Below, piece by piece: positions 21,701-32,282 of a stretch of DNA of 64,000 nt. The DNA comes from Telmatactis stephensoni (Eukaryota > Cnidaria > Anthozoa > Actiniaria > Isophelliidae). How positions within the stretch are numbered: position 1 is the first letter of the stretch; each line of letters opens with the position of its first letter. The stretch lies in NCBI GenBank assembly GCA_029948255.1, contig JALIZF010001808.1, forward strand, positions 558,001 through 622,000. The letters run 5' to 3'. The notes under the pieces were generated by a model. It was not told the origin of the DNA. It saw only the letters and a list, made by a program, of their open reading frames with translations, and did not search any database. A program made the position numbers and the translations under genes.

Positions 21701-24700
21701 AAGCGAAAGCTCACCAATGCTGCTCATTACTAGGACAACATTTAGACAACATAATATATACTTTGGATTATTGTTAATCGTCGATTGTTAATGGCACGGG
21801 ATTGTAATATTTGCATTTCATAATTTTACTCCTGTAAGGAAGATGAAGTAGAACTTGACTTTGTTAAATGTCAAGAAATGGTTGGAAACCTGCCCCATAC
21901 GATCCCTTGTTGACCAAGAGCGAGTATGGCGTTTAGAATTGACTTGTTCGACATGTCACGTATTCCAAACTTCTCGGCTTTTCCACACTGATTATTCGAA
22001 TATCCCTTCCGATCGACTTAAGACAGTTTGTACTATTAAATAGACATTTCGTGCAGCTCTCCTTAGTACTATTGCATAAATTTATGATGCTGAAAAAAAA
22101 ATTCATGATCAGGAAGTTTAATTTGCACGACTTGTGTGAGAGGTCAGTGAAACTACTTTCTCTTCGTTTTTTTTTTTTTTTCGTTTTTTCCCCTTTCATT
22201 TTCTGCCTTATTTTGTGATCATCAAAGCAAAATGAATTTTATTTCTTGAAATTATATTGCACGTTGAATGTACATTGAATATTGGAGAATGTTGCACATC
22301 TCTGACGACATCAAATTGAAAAAAAAGTCTAAATAACAATTCTCATATTTTAATATTTAATGTTTTCATAAAATCATCTTTTTGAACTGAAAAGATGGCA
22401 CCACTCAATTTTAGTGCCAGCAGAGCAAGATGCAGGATTTGAAAGAGCACTACTAATTAGTTTCTAAAATTTTTGTTTACTCTGGCTTCATTCATTTCGT
22501 TCTGTTGTGTTTTTTCTTGTCTGACAGTTCGATAACTATACCCAAACACCAACGACATCTGTCCACATCTGTTTTTTAGCAATAAAATGGCAGTAAAATT
22601 TATTAAATTTATTATTTCTACAGGAAAATAAGATGACTTTGAAGGTTTTCAAGTCGTGGATAGAGAAACATCCTTTCGTTTTAGACTCCATATTTGGACA
22701 GAGTTGCTTAAAGGATAAAAATTTACAGGTATTTCACGGTTATTATATTATCTACGATAATTATTTTTACATATTAGTATCTCATTAAGGGACCTATCAG
22801 TTAGGGAGGGATTTTACGGCTACTATATTTGAAAGCAGGGAAAATTTTCGGCAATAACAGAAACCTTCTTTCTCTCGATAAAACACTCTTTTGTTTTGAC
22901 CATAAATTCGTTTCATGAAATCCTTCTATCTCTTTCTTGTTTAAAAAGACTGAATTTTGAATCTCAGTTTTTTTCTTTGTTTCTCTTTTTAACTTAGTTT
23001 GGAATTCTGCTTGTAGTAGTATTACAAAACGAATTCGTATTTTTTATGGTTCCATTTTTTCTTTTCATTGCAGTACACACGTTTCGGTAGTGAAAGTCGT
23101 CTCTTCGTTTCTGATAGCAGGTTCGTGTCAACCATGGGGTCGTTTTAATTAATGGCTTGTCTACGCAGAACGTTAATTATAAGTTTATTTAATTATTATC
23201 AGCCGCTAATTGAATTACGGAAAAGCACGCCATTATATCAGAGTGAAATTATGTCCATAATTTACGTAATCATGTGAAAATTAGAAAGGAAGTGATAAAG
23301 AAAGAAGAAATGAAACAAACAAACAGAGAAAGGAAAGAAAGAAAGAAAAACAGAAAAAGAAAGAAAGAAAGAGAGAGAGAAGGAAAGAAAGAAAGAAAGA
23401 AAGAAAGAAAAAGAAAGAAAGAAAGAAAAGGAAAGAAAGAAAGAAAGAAAAGGAAAGGAAAGGAAGAAGGAACGAAGAAGGAGTGAGGGAGGGAAGAACA
23501 AGAGAAAATGAGGAAGAATATAGAGTACGAGTAGACTATTGATTCACGTGTCTTTGTTTCAGTTTGTCTTCGGTAAAGAAACAAACATGGGTTGATTCTT
23601 CATCTACGGCTGAAGAAGAAGAAGAAGTGTACAAAAATGGTACGATCGGTTACAATAGACACAAACCCCTTCAGTGTAGATGTAATACCACAATCATTAT
23701 TAAACATTCACATTCAAATCGAAATCTCGCCTTGTATGTCTACAGCCAATGTGAGTGGTAGCTACGCCAAAGCAGACTATCTATGGAGTCCTGTATTTGC
23801 TAAAATGAACCATTCCAAACCATCCAAACGATGTAAACTCGCTGCTTGTTTGGTATACGACTCGATATACGTCTACGGTGGGCGTGGCATTTGTACGTCA
23901 CTCAAAGATATGTGGCGATACGATATAGGTAAGGTCCGGTATGGGTGTGGTGTTCGTACGATCGCCGTACGTGTTCTGTAGTTGTCTTATAATTGTCATT
24001 TGTGGCGATTTCAGGAGAAAACACATGGTTTCCTGTAGAAGAAAACGGTACCAATCGACCGTCATATCTACAAGAACACACAATGTTAGCTTACAAGGTG
24101 AGTTCCTTACTTTTTGCCCAGTTCTTATCATGACAGCGTGCTTCTTTTTCTACGATAATTCTGCAAAATTTACCGAAAATTGTCTTATTTTTCAGGACAA
24201 TTTAGTCGTTTTTGGAGGCGAGTTCACCTCAGTAAACGGAACTCCTCTATGGCTTTTCAATTTGCGTATGTATCAATCCACACTCGTTCTTTGCATGTGT
24301 AAAGTATTACTGAGATATATCAGGATATGATATGGGAATATCTTTATAATCATTATCTCCGTCTTCATTAGATACCTTGTCGTGGACCAAGCCATCAGGA
24401 AAGCAAAAGGTAACCTACACACTTTGATCTTTCACTTGTGTGGTCCTATTTAACTTACTGTCTGTCTGTCTGTTGTGGTCAGGGTCCAGTTAATCGTCGT
24501 GGTCATACGGCTGTGATATCAGGCGATTTCATGTATATCTTTGGTGGGTATATCGATCTTAGAGGAGCTTCAAGAGAGCTGTGGAAGTATGAATTTAGTA
24601 AGTACGGCTGCTTGCTCAGGCTATGTCACGCAATTTGTCACGCACTCCTCGTAGATCACGTCACACAATATCAAGTACGAAACGTCACTTCACAATCAAC

Positions 24701-27285
24701 TGCGCATGCTTATTTGACAGGTTCAAACACGTGGACAAGAGAAAAAAGTCAATCACGTGAGTGGCCTAGTGCGCGATATTCCCATTCAGCGGCTGTGTTT
24801 GACAAGAGTATGGTTATATTTGGTGGTTTAGAAGAAATGCAATGCAAAAATGACATGTGGCTATGGAATATGGGTAAGATATGATGTTGTTTATTGTGAA
24901 TTGTATGTCTAAGTTCATCATTTTCCCCTGCAGCTTGAAAGGGAGTCCATAAAGTAATTTCATTGAAACAATAAAAGTAGTTTTCTTTCGCGCGCGCGGC
25001 GAAACGAGAGATTTTCGATTCGATTCGCATCACATCCATATTTCGTCTTTCCGAACATTCATATAAATTAGCTCTGATAGCTTGAAACAATAGACAGGAA
25101 TCACTGTGAGCACCATTCGAAACTTGGAAGTAAGATCATACACAAACATCCATATTTACCTGTTAATCACATCCTTGTTCATTTAGCGTCGTGCAAGTGG
25201 ACTAGGATAAAAGGCAAGAACTCTCCACCGCCATTATTTGGTCACTCTGCTCTCAAGGTACCTACTATTTTATCAAGTCATACAATCAGTTTACATTCTT
25301 GCGTGAGTCTGATGGTGTTTTGTTATCGTAGGTTGGTGATGGTATGCTGGTATTTGGTGGAGAATCAATCGATGGAACTCTATTTAATAGTTTATGGAGA
25401 TTTGACTTTGGTGAGTAAGACGCTTCTATAGACCCTTTCCATAGTTCAGTAACTTGTGATCTATTTAGAGTATGATAAATAATAAGTGCTACTTATTGGC
25501 CGAGCGTGTGATCAAACATCTGCCTGCATGTGTAATAAACCTTCTATCATATACATATGGCAAAGTAATGCAGACAAACCATCACTGGACGAGAATAGAC
25601 TCGAACATTTGTGAGACCTTTTAAAAAAGCGACACTGGTCTCCGATCAGTCGGCGAAATGAGAACTTGCATAGGACACCGTGGAATCTGGCTCTCTCTTT
25701 CTGCCCGGGGAAACCAGAAATGATGTTGATATGCACAAGTAGTACTCATCTTTAATATCAAATATCGTTATAAAAAGGCGATGCCTGATATTAAGGAACA
25801 GTACACGTACAGATCAAATGTTTATATATTTCTTTTGTTATTTAATCTAGATTCACGGTCCTGGAACACCATAACACCAAAAGGAATGATATCACCCTCG
25901 CAACGAAGCTATCATTCACTTGTCCAGATTCCGAATTTTCTTTTTACTGCACCTCGTCCAACTTCCTCACATTCTGCCCCGCCTTGCACTCCGGGCTTTG
26001 ATCGCGAACTACCAACACTAGAGGAAGAAAACGAGAACACCTCGTTCGATGTTGAAAATGTGGCAAAACTCACCTCAGGAGTATCTTTAGGGTCGCTAGA
26101 TACTACAGCTTTATTAACACAAAATGAAGACGAGGCGGTGAAAATTAAACTTTATCCCACTGGTTCGTTAGATTCGTTAATTACAACCAAGGTGTTACGT
26201 GAAACTGAGAATATGTCGATGAATAATCAAAACCGGACTTGTTTAAGTGATGAGACATTGAATGAGAGCCAGGAAGACAGGCACAAAGTAAGAACTAAAC
26301 AATCTATGCTTACTACTAAATCAACACAAGTAAAAGCAGCTCACAGTACGGGCCAGAGCCTAGCTACGCCCTGTCTACGCCAACAATTCAAACCACAAAG
26401 TGCAGGTCATTTATCGCCGATTAGTAGTGTACGTGTTTACCATTCCTGGTACTTACTCTACAGACGATGCTCTTCATCGATCGGCAGTTGTTAACATAAT
26501 GGTACTAGGTGGGACATCTAAGAGAGGAATAGAAAGCGTCGATCGATGGATTGACATGTGGAAATGTCAAATAGATCCAAGTATGTACTCTGACATTACT
26601 CAATCTATACACAACAACTTTTAACGCAACATGCACAGTTGCAAGAAACGAATGACAGCCGGCAGAGTTTTGAATGTTTGAAGATCGTCTAAAAACCTGC
26701 AAAATCTTGCCGCACAAATATCGTAGCCCCGAGCCGCCATTACATATTACACCGCAACATTTAACGCATCAGTGTTGCTCTAAAAGTTGTCGTCTTGTAA
26801 ATTGCTACTCAGTGCTCAGTACACTGGTACAACGGGGAGGGTAAGTCAGAATGTATAGAAGGGAGTACAGTTCATGTATAAAAGTATATATCTATTAGGG
26901 ATACTTATCAAACAATTTTAAATAACAGTCTGGCAAACATATCGCTTGAAATCTTTATGATAAAATTTAAAAGAAATTCATTTTCTCTTTTAGACAAACA
27001 GGGAAAATCCGTTAAACGAATACAAGTCCAAGCCGCCTCAGCCATCCCAGCCCAGTACAACTCTAAAACATCTTTTGACAGTAAAGTAGCTTACTGTGAA
27101 CTTTAATATCGCAGATGATGCTATTGATAATGATTATTACGATGACAGCTGATGAGGACCATGTTGAGAATACTATTACAGAGTGTGTACTGATGGACTT
27201 ATCTGAAGGAGATACCAGTACAGACATGCTAATTGTTGATGAACCCGCTGGTCGGTCCAAATCGCTGGCTCCTATTTCTATTTAA
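15789..27285 (+). CDS. EF-hand plus six-bladed kelch-propeller protein, about 874 aa
   Basis: Model: 15789-15891, 16775-16865, 18066-18163, 18700-18761, 19537-19549, 19760-19826, 20344-20372, 20471-20553, 22624-22728, 23074-23120, 23563-23928, 24015-24097, 24196-24265, 24372-24409, 24483-24597, 24721-24873, 25187-25257, 25332-25410, 25851-26580, 26994-27080, 27149-27285. All junctions are GT-AG and phases agree. EF-hand loops: DTDKDGFINLEEF (exon 3) and DLDGSNGVSPWEL (exons 5-6). Kelch double-glycine strands: YVYGGRG, VVFGGEF, YIFGGYI, VIFGGLE, LVFGGES, MVLGGTS. About 180 polar residues interrupt the sixth blade (25930-26430). Two single extra bases, in A5 at 23633-23637 and T3 at 26436-26438, break the frame; omitting them gives exactly 875 codons. 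A calcium-responsive scaffold is inferred. The last intron (68 nt) is less certain; reading through ends at 27106. Confidence 0.75.
17020..17400. repeat. TGTAATAA-rich degenerate repeat in intron 2
   Basis: Repeated motifs such as CATTTTGTAATAA and its complement TTATTACAAAATG, including a palindrome ACATTTTAGAATAG...CTAAAATGT near 17360. Looks like decayed palindromic element copies. Confidence 0.5.
20745..20970. repeat. MITE in intron of EF-hand/kelch gene
   Basis: GCTACAACGATTTTCCGCGC near 20770 pairs with GCGCGGAAAATCGTTGTTGC near 20936. Related in style to the GCAACA-rich elements at 636-884 and 39.7 kb. Confidence 0.55.
23283..23500 (+). repeat. Polypurine (GAAA/GAAAG)n tract, about 218 bp
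   Basis: Almost uninterrupted purine run on the plus strand within intron 10. Long open frames across it on both strands (Lys/Glu/Arg-only or Phe/Leu/Ser-only) are artefacts of the simple repeat. Confidence 0.9.
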
Positions 27286-27353
27286 ATATTTGTAGTCTCA
27301 TTCTCAGAGTAATGAGGCACACGCCGGACATGTTGGTTATGAAGCTTCCTATA

Positions 27354-27401
27354 TGACGTCAGTGGTGATGTCGTCAGTTGTGACATCATAAAGTGACGTC
27401 A
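27354..27401. promoter_or_regulatory. Cluster of four CRE-like octamers
   Basis: TGACGTCA at 27354, TGTCGTCA at 27369, TGACATCA at 27381 and TGACGTCA at 27394 within 48 bases. TGACGTCA is the palindromic CREB/ATF site. Location is between convergent gene ends, so a regulatory role is uncertain; it may instead be a degenerate short tandem repeat. Confidence 0.45.
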
Positions 27402-27968
27402 TAACATTTGGGAAGATTACGAAGACGTCCGGACGAGGCTATGTTTTTTGTATACAATTTGAAAATACCAGAGTGCAATATTAATTAAGAATAATTTGTC
27501 TACAAAGACAATTCACCACACAAATATATTTATATTTATATTTGCATATAATATAAAAATGCGGAGATTATACACAAAAAATGTATTTTTCGGTTATATT
27601 TTTGTTGCTTTCGTTTATTTGCTTATTTGTCGTGTGTACAAGAGATTTCAAGAAAAGAGGTAAATGCTCCATTAGATTATTGGTCCCTAGTGTGTACTGG
27701 TCATGCAATATTCCTGGAGCATCAGTCCCTGCAACAATTCCCTTGGTGTGAACGGACCTTCAGATTTTGACTTCTAAGTCACATTGAGTTTCTTTGTTAT
27801 TTACATACATACACAGTTTCCAGGAACTGATTATATTATATTCCAGGAACACAATATATTACAGTAACATTCGAGGAAAATTTTATACTTGAAATTCACT
27901 TGCATTTGACCAGTTGTTCATGATAGATATAAGTGAACTATTGTGTCAATGAAAAAGGAAATATTCAT

Positions 27969-27974
27969 AATAAA
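27969..27974 (+). terminator. Candidate polyA signal AATAAA for EF-hand/kelch gene
   Basis: Canonical hexamer about 680 bases past the stop at 27285; earlier AATATA-like variants exist, so the true cleavage site is uncertain. Confidence 0.3.
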
Positions 27975-28334
27975 ACATATCAATTAAATATTGTTTTGTT
28001 CCATTCTCTTAAATTGTCCCGTCTGTAACGGACAAGTGAACGAATGCAAAGATATATGTTCGTTTATGCATACAAAGAAAGAACCGTAATATTAGCTCAT
28101 TCAGTGTTTACTATTTTAGCGCCAATGTTCTATCACTGGTAACTGTATCCTTGTAGTTCACCAAAGTGGTTCAGTTTCCTGTAATAGGAGCATTTGCCTA
28201 ACATGCTCAACGCGTACTATTTTCCCTGGCTGTCCCTCAGGAGCTCGGTGAATTGTCTAAGAGAGATATCAGCCTAATGTGCTTTCCACCGGCACCATAT
28301 TTCCTGGCCATGATCTGGTAATTCGCTCAGTATC

Positions 28335-29566
28335 TCACATGTCTTCTATTAGTAAGACTGAGTTACCATCAGCATCTCGGGTCCACCACGTACCATTAAC
28401 ATAAGGTACCACCTCGTATGGCAGCATACCTCGTAACAGAGAAATATCGTCCACTGTGAAACACAGCTGAGCAGAAGCTGTTGGTTCAGGAAGCAAACAT
28501 GGCGAATACTTCAAGGAAAGCTGTATTTCTAGCCCAGGCTGCGAGTAAATACGAAATGAACAGAATCCAGGTTTGCTAGTTTGAACTTGCTGGTTGAGGA
28601 CCAAGCAGTAGAAATGTTTCATTTTTTCAAAGTCTTTGACAAAAATGTTAAATCGAAGTTGTTCATTGCCACAGTGCGTGGAACAGATGCTCCATAATGG
28701 GAAATGATGTTTTGGAGCACATTCGAAGTATTCCTGTCTAGCTACTGCACGGAAATCAAATCTGCTTGTCAATTCAATCTTATGGTGGAAATTCCATGGT
28801 GGGCTACTAAGGTAGTCCTTAGCAACGGCAGCTCGAAGCTGGCTGTGCATGTCATCGCGTAGGAACAGGATTACACTGAGTGCTTGTGTAGAAAGCCCCA
28901 TTGTAGGAAGTGGACTATCCAAGACTGTGAAATCACACGTATCTTGATTGTTTTCCTCATCTTGGATTTGTATAAGCTGAAAGGTTGGGTCAATACCTTG
29001 TAGCAATGGGGTGTAAATCTTCTTCAGGACGTTTACCTTCTTCCTGGGAGACGCGGATATGTAAAGTGCACTTATAAGGATTTGAAGAACAGTTGGGAAC
29101 AATATGGCTAAAAATGTCGGAATGATTGAGATAGTTCTTTGGAGTACTTTCGTACCATGGTATTATTTCCTGGAAAAGACAAAACAAGTTTAAGGTACTA
29201 CAGAATTGAATCACTAGAAATAAGAAATGCACTGAATAATTTGGGAAGCATCCACTATCGCAATTAACCTAATAGGTACCAGGATGCAGATGACAGCCGC
29301 CATACAAGCCATGTATGTCTGACCTGCATAGCGAGCAAAACGAGTTCAACATCAAAACAATGTTAGTTAATGCATGGAGGGAAGAAAACCCGCGCAAAGT
29401 ACCCAGAAACTGACTAACTCAATTTAATAAGTTTCAGTGCCCTTTCCAGCTCCCAAGCTGTTACCCACTACACCACCCTTGCCAAATGGATGAAAAGAAA
29501 TGAACTCTGAAAGAATGTCAGTGTTAATTAAGTGCAACATACCTCACTAGGCGCCCAAGTTGGCAT
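28335..29566 (-). CDS. FAM124-like protein, about 285 aa
   Basis: Two coding exons on the minus strand: 29543-29566 (MPTWAPSE, then gtatg) and 28335-29169 (acceptor tttccag|GAA). Features shared with FAM124A/B: a KCTLHIRVS-type N-terminal strand, LSVILFLRDD, WNFHH, the PLWSICSTHCG block, FCSFRIYSQPGLEIQLSLK, and a C-terminal DGNSVLL. An extra base in GGG at 29046-29048 (CCC on the coding strand) breaks the frame after HIRVS; ignoring it yields 286 codons with continuous FAM124 homology. At 285 aa it is shorter than vertebrate paralogues and essentially the conserved domain alone. The FAM124 biochemical role is poorly known, so none is asserted. The start is chosen because the codon, donor and phase fit; upstream non-coding exons are possible. 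Confidence 0.75.
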
Positions 29567-32282
29567 AATGACTGATAGTAACCTATATAAAGAATTAAAA
29601 AGATAAAGATTTAACTACAGTACACTTATGACCCTTGTTGCAACTCGAGCCCTTGGCTCCGTGCATCGTTTGTGGATGTTTCACATGTTTCAGGGTTTGT
29701 GCTGAGATATGAATTTAAAATTCCAAGAGAATTCAAGGACCCAAAAATGATTTTTCAAGGAGTAGTGTTACCCGATTTTTTTACTAATGGTTTTACTGAA
29801 ATACTAGGACATCCTCTTCCCTCACTTACATGTAAAAGAAAAAAGTGAATCAGTGAATTTCTCTGTTTCCTATCTCATTCAAGTCCCTTACGTTTTTTGT
29901 TAAAAGTATAAATTCAAGGAGTTTTTAAGGGGTTTGAGGAGAATTTCTAAAATTCAAGAGCTTTTCAAGTGCCCAGCTTGAAAATGTAAATGAAATTCAA
30001 GGAGTTTTTCAAGGAGTTTAATGAGTAGCACGAACCCTGATGATACATTATTGATGCCCATTGGTTTCTTCAGCGTCAAGCTGCACATACGCGGGAACTG
30101 AGCCAGAGGCTGGGAGAAGGCAGAGGAGATTGCACGAAGCCCTCTTGAAGCGGAACGCGTAATTGGTTTAAAAAACAATATTTGGTCTTTTAGAACGACG
30201 AATGAAAACATTGGATCGTATTGTACTCCATTGGCCAATCAGAAAATGCGTTCAAATCAGTGTACTTCATGCTATCTGAGATTCTTCAATGCTTGCTGTC
30301 TTTCTCTCTTAAGTTTATCAAAGAACAGATCACAATAGTGTACGGCCTCGATCAACCCTGCCCTTATTTCTTTCTCTCTTGTTTAGTGTTTACATAAAAC
30401 TGAAGACAATGATGAGCGTTTCGCAAAAAGTTTGACGACAATACGAAACAATGACTCTAAAACACTACTTACAAGGGAATTGAGAATCGATAGCAACCCG
30501 AGCATTGTCATAATGCTTCATTCGCAATTTGACATAGGTTTCAGTAACAGAGTTAAAGACTGCGGCAGCGTTTCAGTTTGAATTCTTGAAAAAAACGATG
30601 TTTACTTTTCAAAGTAAACTTCACGAGTGGCATGCTAAACGAGAGGACATCTTAATATGAATTGTAATGATTTTTTGAAAGGCTTTCGAGGATTACTCAC
30701 TAACTCGTTCGGAGAATTCTTTTGAAACTGGGCTTCAAAGGCAAATTCAATAACCTCTGTCAAGTTCAGTCAGTGTACGGTTTAGAAAACTGAAAAGAGA
30801 GACGCTCAGTGATGACACTGTTTTGGCCTAGTGTTTGCTAAACTATCGTTGTTTGTTGGTCACAAATTAATAATGGTACCACAGCCAGCGCAGTTCACTG
30901 TGGGGCTACTGTGAAACCTTTGCGATATGAAGTCAGTAAGGCTAGTTTTTCTCATGCTTACCAAATAAGAGGGACTGAAAATTAAACTCAAAGATGCTTG
31001 TGAACTTTCTTTGTACCGTCCGCCTCTCTTGTTGATGGAAGTCTTTAGAAGTTTAATTCTTTATGAGTCTTTGTCTTTGAATCCAGTAAACAGATTTGTC
31101 AATAGTGTTTTACTGTGGAGTTTTCTCTTTCAGAACATGATTCATTTGAAGTTCAAAATCAAACTTGTCCCGAGTTATATAAGCCTACGTTACGCATGGA
31201 CGTCACGTTCCGCGTTTTTCTCATTTCCTAGTTGTATCTCTGCTGTCACTTCGTGCGCTGGTGAAGTTGACAGTCACTCAAATTAAAAGAATTTAATGTT
31301 TACTCAAGACTTATATTTGAAGGTTTCGATTTGATAAAGACCTCAGCTTGTGTACTATCTTATACATCACTTAATTACAAAATTCATCTGTTAAGATACT
31401 GAAAACATTCTAGGTTTGTGAAGCATTTTATGTGGTAAGCGTCAGCAAACAATCACCCGTTTTTTTGATATCGAAAGGATTATCAAGAAGGCATCTTAAA
31501 GATGTCGGTCGTCTAAAAAACAGCGGCTTTTTGAATTGTTTTATTTGTTTTTATTAAGATCCTTTGGTACTGGGCCAATGGCATTGATTAAGTTTAAAAT
31601 CGATGACGCTGAAAATTATCGTTTTTGCACGAGCACTTAGACACTCCATGCTTCACCTGTCACATACAAAGGACTCAGAACGAGGCTACGTGCTAAAACT
31701 TTTGTCTTGTTACGAATGACTGAGCTTTATTCACGTAGCCCTCGTCTTGATACTTTTGTATGTGGCAAGTGGAGTGTATCTCGGAAGTTGGTTTTCATGC
31801 ATCTTCAAAATGTGTCAGCGTCACTCTTTTTTCCCCCTCTCTTGCTCCTACCCCATCGCTCACGTAAAAGACGATCAACGTGACCTACGTTGAGAGAGAC
31901 AACTATTTGCTGACCAAACTAAACTGATCATCTTACAATAAAGGAAGAACATAACTTCTGTTATATGTAGTAAGACGCGACACGCAACTAGATATAGAAC
32001 GATGACCCGACGACTTCTCACGCGCAAGTGGGCTGCGGTTTGGCGGACATCTTTGAAGAAGTATGACTGTCACATAACAAGTGGTTAGTTTTTATTGAGA
32101 TAATTTTGTTATTTCTTCAGTGTGTGATTATATATTTAGTTTCAGTCATCTTTTTGTTTTCAGACGTCTGCTTTGACAGTTCAATTCTCATAATTCTCAA
32201 TTCATGAATATAAATTAAAACACTTTTTCAATAATATTTTCTATGCATTAAAAACATGTTGATTTGAACAAGCAGCGGTGAG
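29567..32282. other. Intergenic between FAM124-like and GPDH copy A
   Basis: No exon recognised. Contains degenerate AAGGAGTTTTTCAAGG repeats (29690-30020) and a palindromic MITE at 31646-31778. TTTATT at 32091-32096 is a possible polyA signal for the minus-strand GPDH copy A. Confidence 0.45.
31646..31778. repeat. Palindromic MITE (uninterrupted copy)
   Basis: CTTCACCTGTCACATACAAA pairs with TTTGTATGTGGCAAGTGGAG, and CGAGGCTACGTG pairs with CACGTAGCCCTCG. The same family at 32958-33264 carries an insertion, making this an empty-site reference. Confidence 0.7.

Larger units (their letters stand above)
27286..28334. other. Tail-to-tail intergenic region
   Basis: Separates the plus-strand EF-hand/kelch gene from the minus-strand FAM124-like gene. 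Holds the CRE-like cluster, AT-rich probable 3' UTR and, around 28190-28310, repeated CCTAA..TGCT..TTTCC..TGGC blocks (two degenerate copies). No coding exon seen. Confidence 0.45.

Noticed and set aside
23262..23584. Phe/Leu/Ser-rich and Lys/Glu-rich frames
   Set aside because: By-products of the (GAAA)n polypurine tract.
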